A stretch of DNA of 6,380 nt, taken from Flavobacteria bacterium RIFCSPLOWO2_12_FULL_31_7 (GTDB taxonomy: Bacteria; Bacteroidota; Bacteroidia; Flavobacteriales; Flavobacteriaceae). The stretch spans positions 1-6,380 of the forward strand of contig MGWJ01000121.1 of the NCBI GenBank assembly GCA_001800945.1. The letters are read 5' to 3'. The notes beneath the pieces are model-generated. The model was not told the DNA's origin, did not search any database, and saw only the letters and a list, made by a program, of their open reading frames with translations. Every line of letters starts with the position of its first letter. Position 1 is the first letter of the stretch. The position numbers and the translations under genes are program-made. Of this stretch, positions 1 to 5,253 are shown piece by piece.

Positions 1-385
1 ATTTTCCGATTCCTTTTAATTGAATTAATTCGGAATAAACTTCTATTTCTGTTTTAGAATGAAAACTGTCTAAATCAATTTGATTATCTTCAATACAAAA
101 TGCCAAGTTTTTGATGTAGTTAATTTTTTGTCGCGAAACGCCGCAAGCTTTTAATTCTTCATCTGAAACGGCAAGCAATAGTTTAGGTGTGAAGCCATTC
201 AAATATGTTTCAATTTTATCATAGCAGGCTTTTGCTGATGCAATAGAAACTTGTTGTTCCAAAATCAATTGCGAAAGTGCTATGAAACCAGATGGGCGAG
301 TGGTTATAACTGGAATTCCGTAGGTGTCAATTATTTGTTGAAACTTATGTTCTAGTTTTAGGATATCTGATAAATTATAAAGCAT
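1..385 (-). CDS. AlkA-like DNA-3-methyladenine glycosylase (HhH-GPD superfamily), 3' end outside window
   Basis: This is the N-terminal 128 codons of a base-excision repair glycosylase that removes alkylated bases such as 3-methyladenine from DNA in the cytoplasm. The protein begins MLYNLSDILKLEHKF. Residues about 39-58 read LILEQQVSIASAKACYDKI, the helix typical of AlkA/MagIII-type glycosylases (family pattern I-x-x-Q-Q-x-S). The visible part ends in LKGIGK, the start of the helix-hairpin-helix that binds DNA; the catalytic Asp would lie beyond the window edge and cannot be checked. The ATG at 385 is the only ATG in this frame after the in-frame stop about 14 codons upstream, so the start is well fixed. 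No GGAGG-like ribosome site is present. A weak TAAATTCG (431-438, minus strand) is the only -7-like sequence nearby. Another HhH-GPD enzyme such as an endonuclease III relative is possible but fits less well. Confidence 0.78.
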   Translation of the reverse strand, partial: MLYNLSDILKLEHKFQQIIDTYGIPVITTRPSGFIALSQLILEQQVSIASAKACYDKIETYLNGFTPKLLLAVSDEELKACGVSRQKINYIKNLAFCIEDNQIDLDSFHSKTEIEVYSELIQLKGIGK

Positions 386-669
386 TTTTGATTGTTTAAG
401 CGAATGACAAAGAAACAGAAAATTTATTTACGAATTTAATTTTGAGTTTTTGTATTGAGATCCTTTTAGGATGACAAACTAAGCGTAGAAAAAAAGCACG
501 ATTACAAATCCGCGCTAACTGAATTGTCTTTTGAAAAACTAAACTTGTATTTTAGCCGTGGGTGTAGCGGCATCCTTTTTGTTTTGTTATTTTTTAATTA
601 AATAACAAAACAAAAAGATATAGTGGAACACGCGACTATAAGTGAACTGAAATGAAGTTGTTGTGCTTC
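386..669. other. Intergenic region between DUF5686 gene and glycosylase gene
   Basis: These 284 bases hold no plausible coding region. They lie downstream of the DUF5686 gene and upstream of the glycosylase gene, both on the minus strand. The clear content is the structured element at about 551-640, listed separately. A small perfect stem ATCCT/AGGAT (460-464 with 468-472) sits in a stretch, about 454-478, resembling the degenerate 'GAGATyC...GGATGACAAA' relics that I associate with flavobacterial intergenic DNA; that family assignment is from memory. No convincing intrinsic terminator with a T-tract is seen after the DUF5686 stop codon, and no strong promoter for the glycosylase. Confidence 0.6.
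551..640. repeat. Three-hairpin intergenic element, probable member of a dispersed flavobacterial repeat family
   Basis: Three inverted repeats follow one another. The left arm pairs GCCG (555-558) with CGGC (568-571). The central hairpin is an 18-bp perfect stem, 575-592 with 600-617, around a 7-nt loop (TTTAATT). The right arm pairs TATAGT (619-624) with ACTATA (635-640). The flanks also contain GTAGCGGCATCC on the left and GATATAGTGG on the right, so TAGCGG/TAGTGG is a near direct repeat. The layout, TAGCC...AGCGGCATCC-(T-rich arm)-(A-rich arm)-GATATAGYGG, resembles an intergenic repeat I recall from Flavobacterium genomes, but copy number cannot be tested from one window. It starts about 30 nt past the DUF5686 stop codon and could act as a 3' transcript boundary or stabiliser. 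Neither strand has the T-tract of a standard terminator. Confidence 0.6.
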
Positions 670-3150
670 TTAAAAATAAAATCCAAAACCTACACGAATG
701 GTGAATTTACGAGCATCTGGAACATTGAAATAACTGCCTCGCCATGCGGCATCAACACGCATAACTTTGAAAATATTTCCAATTCCAGCTGAATATTCGT
801 AATAACCATCTACTGGCGCTTGATAGTTTTGTCCCGACGCATTTAAGGCAATATTTTCCTTAGAAACAGAACCGTAAACGGCTTTCATACCAATAATTTC
901 TCTCCAATTTAATTTACGTAATAACGGAACTCTTGAAAATAATTTTCCGTTGAAATTGTGTTCCAAATGTAGAGATGTATATTGATCGGCCACAAAATCA
1001 TAATAATTTAATAGGTTATAGGTGTTGTCGATGATAAAATACGATTGGTTTCCTGGAATGATTCCCATTAAAGATAAAGGAACTTTTCCGAAAGTTTTTC
1101 CGACTTCTAAAGTTGAGAATAATCTTCCAAAACCACCAATTAATAAAGGTTGGCGGTAATATAATTGTAGTTTTGAATAATTGAAATCACTATCAAAAAC
1201 CCCTTTTAAACCTTGAGAATAACTCACAAAGAATCGAGGATAATTTAAATCGACATCAATTCTATCAACACCATAGCCCACCATTTTACGCTTTGGAGTA
1301 TAATTTACTAAGAAATTAATTTCCGATTGCGTAATTTTATCAGAAGTAGTGGTGAACGTGTTATCTGTAAAGTAATCTAATTTAAATTCTTTAGAAGCAG
1401 ATGATAAGGTTCTGTAAGAGAAGCTACTTTCAAAAACTAAATTTTTTACGGGTTCAATTTCGAAGCCTAAATTTGTTAAATTGACATTAGTTAATTTGTT
1501 GTTTGTTCCGCTTGAAAAGAAAGATGACGAGGCGAAACTTCTTCCTAAAACATCGTTTGAAGTGGTTAAACTCACACCAATTTGCTCTACATCTCGGCGA
1601 TTTCCTAACGAGACAATAAATCGATTTTTTTTGTTCAACATTACACGAGCGTTGATTCCGTATTTGACTTTTTCGTCTTTAAAACCATATGCGGTATAAC
1701 CTTGAATTCGCCACGGATCGTTAGGTCCGAAATACGTTCTTCCGCCTAAGCGAACACGTTGTCCTTCTACATCATTATAACCTAAAGTAGAGAAAATAGG
1801 TCCGATGTCAAATTTCCCAACCTGTATGTAGCCACTTCCTAAAATAGAAACTAAGTTGTAAAAACGTTTGATTTTTGGAACTGTTTTTAAGGTATCGAGC
1901 ATTTCATAAATCCCTTTTTCGTTCGAATTTAAGCTTTCGAAACGATTTTCTTCCCAATAGTCATCGGTTTTGGTGTATACGTCTTTGTCAAATTTATTTA
2001 CATCTTCTCTGTAGAATTTATCGTCTTTTGGTTGGTTGAATTCGTGGTTTTTGAACATAGTTGTTCGTTTTCCATACATTCCGTTGGAGCCTTCTTTTTT
2101 TGTTAAGGCGAAATCAGTCATCATGTGATCGCGTTTCAATAGGAAAACAGAATCATTTAACACGTCAAATTCTTGTTCGATGTAAATGTCTCGAACCCAG
2201 TTAATATTGGCGCTTTTACTGGCTTCCATGTTAATGCTTTTGATAGCAAAAGTGGAATCATTTACCCAAAAATCACCTTTAAAAGTCAATTCGTTTTTTC
2301 TTCTTGGATAATATACAATATTATAACACCATTTTTTATCAATAAAAGTACTGTCGGCTAACACATAATTATAAACTTGAATACCAGTTCTTGATAACGG
2401 ACTCACGAAATCTTTATCAAAGAATTTTAAATAATTGTTATAGATGTCGTAATCGGCATATAAATCTTTTAAAAAGGCGTTTACACCGTCATTATTTGCG
2501 TTTCCAAATCCAGAATATTTATTGGCTTGTAAAACATCTTTTGTTCTGTTTTTTTCATTGTCGCCATATACTTTACTCATGGTTTCATTAATGAAAATAG
2601 GTAAGAAGTTTTTACCAGTGATGGCTGAGGTGTCTACGTGTTGAAAAATAAATTCTACATTTTTGAAAATTTTACTTTTCATGAAAGCGCTGTCAATGGA
2701 ATTGATGTCAAATTCAATTTTTTCGTATTTATCGTATTGGTAATGATTGAATTGACGTAGGCCGTTTTTCTTTTTTCGCTCCCAAATTTTACGTAAAATA
2801 TCTATGGCAGGATTGTTTTTCTTAGAAGTTTTTCCTCCATAAATTTTTACTTCTGCAATTTCGTTTGAGTTGGCTAAAACAATTTTCAAGTCGTAATTAT
2901 GTTCGCCAGTAAGTTCTACATCTTTGTCTTTGTAGCCAACAAATGAGACTGCTAAAGTAGTGTAGGTTTTTTTTGATTCTAAATAAAATTTCCCGTTTTC
3001 ATCAGCAATGACTCCTTCTGCAGAATTTTTAAACGCTACAGTTGCGTAAGAAATAGGTTGATTGGCGTCATCTAAAACTACTCCGCTAACTTTTGTTTGA
3101 GAAAAAACTAGGGTTGAGAAAAAAAATAGTAGGGCAAATAAATTTTTCAT
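670..3150 (-). CDS. Outer-membrane DUF5686 protein with carboxypeptidase-regulatory-like domain
   Basis: This is an 826-residue secreted protein of unknown function, common in Bacteroidota. Residues 1-17 (MKNLFALLFFFSTLVFS) are a signal peptide with likely cleavage before Gln18; no lipobox Cys follows, so it is not a lipoprotein. Residues about 19-95 form a carboxypeptidase-D regulatory-like (beta-sandwich) domain, with VSGVVLDDANQPISYATV and VSFVGYKD as its marks. Residues about 110 onward match DUF5686, including NPAIDILRKIWERK (113-126) and TFKGDFWVNDSTFAI (289-303). From about 432 to the end the protein is rich in alternating aromatic strands (for example NDVEGQRVRLGGRT, 459-472) and ends in FGFYF; a C-terminal Phe is typical of BAM-inserted barrels. 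I chose the ATG at 3150 over the in-frame ATG at 3195: the upstream 15 codons run through the terminator hairpin and would bury the signal peptide. The gene follows pdhB but a terminator separates them. Substrate or partner cannot be inferred. Confidence 0.85.
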   Translation of the reverse strand: MKNLFALLFFFSTLVFSQTKVSGVVLDDANQPISYATVAFKNSAEGVIADENGKFYLESKKTYTTLAVSFVGYKDKDVELTGEHNYDLKIVLANSNEIAEVKIYGGKTSKKNNPAIDILRKIWERKKKNGLRQFNHYQYDKYEKIEFDINSIDSAFMKSKIFKNVEFIFQHVDTSAITGKNFLPIFINETMSKVYGDNEKNRTKDVLQANKYSGFGNANNDGVNAFLKDLYADYDIYNNYLKFFDKDFVSPLSRTGIQVYNYVLADSTFIDKKWCYNIVYYPRRKNELTFKGDFWVNDSTFAIKSINMEASKSANINWVRDIYIEQEFDVLNDSVFLLKRDHMMTDFALTKKEGSNGMYGKRTTMFKNHEFNQPKDDKFYREDVNKFDKDVYTKTDDYWEENRFESLNSNEKGIYEMLDTLKTVPKIKRFYNLVSILGSGYIQVGKFDIGPIFSTLGYNDVEGQRVRLGGRTYFGPNDPWRIQGYTAYGFKDEKVKYGINARVMLNKKNRFIVSLGNRRDVEQIGVSLTTSNDVLGRSFASSSFFSSGTNNKLTNVNLTNLGFEIEPVKNLVFESSFSYRTLSSASKEFKLDYFTDNTFTTTSDKITQSEINFLVNYTPKRKMVGYGVDRIDVDLNYPRFFVSYSQGLKGVFDSDFNYSKLQLYYRQPLLIGGFGRLFSTLEVGKTFGKVPLSLMGIIPGNQSYFIIDNTYNLLNYYDFVADQYTSLHLEHNFNGKLFSRVPLLRKLNWREIIGMKAVYGSVSKENIALNASGQNYQAPVDGYYEYSAGIGNIFKVMRVDAAWRGSYFNVPDARKFTIRVGFGFYF

Positions 3151-3163
3151 TGTAATTATTTTT

Positions 3164-3192
3164 AAAAAAAAAATCCCGAAAAAATCGGGATT
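3164..3192 (-). terminator. Rho-independent terminator of pdhB
   Basis: On the minus strand an 8-bp perfect stem AATCCCGA/TCGGGATT (3185-3192 with 3172-3179, 5-nt loop) is followed by an uninterrupted run of T (3171 down to 3164). It lies about 50 nt past the pdhB stop codon and ends 13 nt before the DUF5686 start codon. This is the standard intrinsic terminator form and the best-supported one on the minus strand here. Confidence 0.85.
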
Positions 3193-3200
3193 CAAATATA
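3193..3200 (-). promoter_or_regulatory. Predicted -7 box (TATATTTG) for the DUF5686 gene
   Basis: The minus strand reads TATATTTG, a full match to the Bacteroidota -7 consensus TAnnTTTG recognised by the primary sigma factor. A clear -33 TTG is missing at the usual 17-20 nt spacing. The box abuts the terminator stem (3192), so the predicted transcription start would fall inside that stem. It is the only good promoter candidate between pdhB and the DUF5686 gene. Confidence 0.5.
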
Positions 3201-3205
3201 CTTTA

Positions 3206-3229
3206 TTTAGATTAATTAACTAATCTAAA
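3206..3229. other. AT-rich hairpin between pdhB stop and DUF5686 promoter
   Basis: A 9-bp perfect inverted repeat (TTTAGATTA 3206-3214 with TAATCTAAA 3221-3229) surrounds a 6-nt loop. It begins 12 nt past the pdhB stop codon and occupies the place where the -33 region of the DUF5686 promoter would be. It could be a stabilising 3' stem of the pdhB mRNA or an operator. There is no T-tract after it, so it is not itself a standard terminator. Confidence 0.5.
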
Positions 3230-3240
3230 AATTTACAATA

Positions 3241-4218
3241 TTATTTATACATTACTTTTTTAACAGCTTTCACTACATCGTTACTGTTTGGTAACCATTC
3301 TTTTAATAAAGTAGGTGAGTAAGGAGCTGGAGTATCGGCTGTTGTGATACGTTGAATTGGTGCATCTAAATAATCGAAAGCACGTTCTTGCACCATATAT
3401 GTAATTTCTGAAGCAACAGAGGCAAATGGCCAAGCTTCTTCTAAAACAACCAATCTATTTGTTTTTTTAACAGAATTAATAATAGTGTCATAATCCATTG
3501 GACGAACCGTTCTTAAGTCGATAATTTCACATGAAATTCCTTCTTTTGCGAGTTCATCGGCTGCTGTGTAAGCTTCTTTGATGATTTTTCCGAAAGAAAC
3601 GATAGTTACATCTGTTCCTTCGCGTTTCACATCGGCAACACCTAAAGGGATGATGTAATCACCTTCTGGTACTTCACCTTTATCACCATACATTTGTTCT
3701 GATTCCATGAAAATAACTGGATCGTTATCTCTGATGGCTGCTTTTAGTAAACCTTTCGCGTCATATACATTACTAGGAACAACTACTTTTAAACCAGGTG
3801 TGTTGGCAAACCAGTTTTCAAAAGCTTGTGAGTGTGTAGCGCCTAATTGTCCAGCAGAAGCTGTTGGTCCACGAAAAACCATAGGCATAGGAAATTGTCC
3901 AGCCGACATTTGACGCATTTTAGCTGCATTATTTATAATTTGATCAATTCCAACTAACGAGAAGTTGAAGGTCATGTATTCTACAATTGGACGGCAACCG
4001 TTCATGGCTGAACCTACTGCAATACCTGCAAAACCTAATTCTGCAATTGGAGTATCAATTACTCTTTTTGGTCCAAATTCATCTAGCATTCCTTTTGAAG
4101 CTTTGTAAGCTCCATTGTATTCCGCAACTTCTTCACCCATTAAATACACTGATTCATCTCTGCGCATTTCTTCACTCATCGCTTCCGCAATTGCTTCTCT
4201 AAACTGTATTGTTCTCAT
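3241..4218 (-). CDS. pdhB: Pyruvate dehydrogenase E1 component, beta subunit
   Basis: This 325-residue cytoplasmic protein is the beta subunit of the thiamine-diphosphate-dependent E1 enzyme, which decarboxylates pyruvate and transfers the acetyl group to lipoyl-E2. The length is normal for bacterial E1 beta. The N-terminal pyrimidine-binding domain carries MGEEVAEYNGAYKASKGM (27-44) and DTPIAELGFAGIAVG (55-69); Glu60 matches the conserved Glu that activates the cofactor (Glu59 in human E1 beta). GATHSQ (126-131) holds the conserved active-site His129. The C-terminal transketolase-type domain runs from about 200, with DVTIVSFG (203-210), EIIDLRTVRPMD (231-242) and LEEAWPFASVASEI (259-272). 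Best hits could also include branched-chain 2-oxoacid dehydrogenase E1 beta, but the NGAYKASKGML and VRPMDYDTI segments favour pyruvate dehydrogenase. E1 alpha and E2 are not adjacent: a DUF5686 gene lies downstream and etfB diverges upstream. A TATTTTTG box 28 nt before the start and the terminator at 3164-3192 suggest a single-gene transcript. Confidence 0.95.
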   Translation of the reverse strand: MRTIQFREAIAEAMSEEMRRDESVYLMGEEVAEYNGAYKASKGMLDEFGPKRVIDTPIAELGFAGIAVGSAMNGCRPIVEYMTFNFSLVGIDQIINNAAKMRQMSAGQFPMPMVFRGPTASAGQLGATHSQAFENWFANTPGLKVVVPSNVYDAKGLLKAAIRDNDPVIFMESEQMYGDKGEVPEGDYIIPLGVADVKREGTDVTIVSFGKIIKEAYTAADELAKEGISCEIIDLRTVRPMDYDTIINSVKKTNRLVVLEEAWPFASVASEITYMVQERAFDYLDAPIQRITTADTPAPYSPTLLKEWLPNSNDVVKAVKKVMYK

Positions 4219-4245
4219 AAATTAATTCTAAAACTTAGTGAAAGG

Positions 4246-4253
4246 CAAAAATA
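4246..4253 (-). promoter_or_regulatory. Predicted -7 box (TATTTTTG) for pdhB
   Basis: The minus strand reads TATTTTTG, matching TAnnTTTG, 27 nt before the pdhB start codon; a transcription start near 4240 would give a leader of about 20 nt. No clear TTG lies at the -33 position. The leader has no GGAGG-like site, as is usual for Bacteroidota. Confidence 0.45.
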
Positions 4254-4400
4254 ATAAAATTTAACGAGTACTATCATTATTATTAAATAATTTTACTCAA
4301 TCGATTTCTTTAATAATTAATTAATGAATTCTTGTTTTGAGCTAATAAAATTAAACAATTCATAAAAATCATCAATTTTAGATAAAAATTACATATTTTA

Positions 4401-4412
4401 TATGCGTGCATA
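4401..4412. promoter_or_regulatory. Palindrome TATGC-GT-GCATA upstream of the etfBA promoter
   Basis: Perfect 5-bp arms TATGC (4401-4405) and GCATA (4408-4412) are split by GT. It is one of few GC-containing words in a very AT-rich 249-bp divergent region. Its centre is about 28 nt before the predicted etfB -7 box, or roughly -41 from the expected transcription start, a usual place for an activator site. No TTG -33 element is seen between it and the -7 box. A regulator cannot be named, and chance occurrence is possible. Confidence 0.3.
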
Positions 4413-4434
4413 GTATTTTTTAAAACATTTTTTG

Positions 4435-4442
4435 TACTTTCG
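4435..4442 (+). promoter_or_regulatory. Predicted -7 box (TACTTTCG) for etfBA
   Basis: TACTTTCG matches TAnnTTTG with the common C variant at position 7. It lies 25 nt before the etfB ATG at 4468, which fits a short leader, and it overlaps the first codons of the longer reading frame from 4432, which argues against that upstream start. A -33 TTG at normal spacing is absent. Confidence 0.5.
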
Positions 4443-4467
4443 TACCATCAATATAAATTATTTAAAA

Positions 4468-5214
4468 ATGAAAATATTAGTTTGCATCAGTCACGTTCCT
4501 GATACTACTTCAAAAATTAATTTTGTTAATAACGATACAGAATTCGATACAAATGGTGTTCAATACGTTATTAATCCGAATGATGAATTTGGTTTAACCA
4601 AAGCAATTGTATTGAAAGAGCAAAATGGTGCTCATGTAACAGTTGTAAATGTTGGTGGTACAGATGCCGAAGCAACGTTAAGAAAAGCACTAGCAATTGG
4701 TGCTGATGAAGCCATTCGTGTAAATGCTAATCCAACTGATGGTTTATTTGTGGCCAAACAATTAGAAAATGTGGTAAAGCAAGGTGGTTATGATTTAATT
4801 ATCGCAGGTACAGAATCTATTGATTACAATGGAGGAATGGTTCCTGGAATGTTAGCTGGATTATTAGGTTTTAACTTTGTGAATTCTTGTATTGGATTAG
4901 AAGTTTCTGGTACAGAAGCAACTACAATTAGAGAAATCGATGGTGGTAAAGAAACAGCAACAGCAAGTTTGCCTTTAATTATTGCTGGTAAAAAAGGTTT
5001 AGTGGAAGAAAAAGACTTAAGAATTCCGAACATGAGAGGAATTATGACAGCTAGAACTAAAGCTTTAAATATTGTAGAACCTTCTGGAGATGCTAGCGCA
5101 ACTTCAACTGTGAAATTTGAAAAACCAGCGGCTAAATCTGCTGTAAAATTAGTAAGCCCAGATAATTTAGATGAGTTAATTAGTTTGTTACATAACGAAG
5201 CGAAAGTTATCTAA
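4468..5214 (+). CDS. etfB: Electron transfer flavoprotein beta subunit
   Basis: This 248-residue protein is the small subunit of ETF, the soluble FAD carrier that takes electrons from acyl-CoA and other flavin dehydrogenases and passes them towards ubiquinone/menaquinone. It starts MKILVCISHVPDTTSKI, the standard ETF-beta opening. AMP-binding and fold segments follow: NPNDEFGLTKAIVLKE (37-51), ATLRKALAIGADEAIRV (69-85) and DLIIAGTESIDYNGGMVPGM (109-128). The dehydrogenase recognition loop is DLRIPNMRGIMTARTKAL (183-200); by alignment from memory, Met189 sits where human ETF beta has Leu195, the hydrophobic anchor. An in-frame ATG at 4432 would add 12 residues (MYFRTININYLK) overlapping the -7 box; family length and the MKILV start favour 4468. 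etfA follows 39 nt later, so they form one operon. No fixC/fixX-type genes are present, which favours an ordinary rather than a bifurcating ETF. Confidence 0.95.
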   Translation: MKILVCISHVPDTTSKINFVNNDTEFDTNGVQYVINPNDEFGLTKAIVLKEQNGAHVTVVNVGGTDAEATLRKALAIGADEAIRVNANPTDGLFVAKQLENVVKQGGYDLIIAGTESIDYNGGMVPGMLAGLLGFNFVNSCIGLEVSGTEATTIREIDGGKETATASLPLIIAGKKGLVEEKDLRIPNMRGIMTARTKALNIVEPSGDASATSTVKFEKPAAKSAVKLVSPDNLDELISLLHNEAKVI

Positions 5215-5216
5215 TT

Positions 5217-5244
5217 CGTAAATCACAAATCGTAAATCATAATT
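5217..5244 (+). repeat. Short degenerate heptameric tandem repeat between etfB and etfA
   Basis: Four 7-nt units lie head to tail: CGTAAAT (5217-5223), CACAAAT (5224-5230), CGTAAAT (5231-5237) and CATAATT (5238-5244). Seen another way, the 10-mer TCGTAAATCA occurs at 5216-5225 and again at 5230-5239. The tract fills most of the 39-nt gap between the etfB stop and the etfA start, ending just before AAAAAAG, the A-rich leader of etfA. Similar AATCGTAAATC tracts occur, as I recall, in other flavobacterial gaps. Confidence 0.55.
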
Positions 5245-5253
5245 AAAAAAGAT

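Noticed and set aside
575..617. Central hairpin as an ordinary Rho-independent terminator
   Set aside because: The stem is A/T-rich and on neither strand is it followed by a T-tract, so the standard mechanism is not supported, although a 3'-boundary role remains possible.
1481..2591. Plus-strand open frames of 62-72 codons inside the DUF5686 gene
   Set aside because: They lie antisense to a well-supported 826-codon gene, show no recognisable family features and have no promoter or ribosome site; they are by-products of its codon use.
3151..3195. Upstream start of the DUF5686 gene at 3195 (15 extra residues)
   Set aside because: The extension would be encoded by the pdhB terminator and its T-run, lies at or before the predicted transcription start, and would displace a clear signal peptide from the N-terminus.
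3707..4202. Plus-strand open frames of 68-71 codons inside pdhB
   Set aside because: They are antisense to a strongly conserved enzyme gene, and their compositions (for example Leu/His-rich repeats) reflect its reverse complement.
4432..4467. Upstream start of etfB at 4432 (12 extra residues)
   Set aside because: The extra codons overlap the predicted -7 box, and MKILVCISHVPD is the normal family start.
4824..5033. Minus-strand open frame of 69 codons inside etfB
   Set aside because: It is fully covered by etfB, whose protein is conserved over this stretch; there is no independent support.
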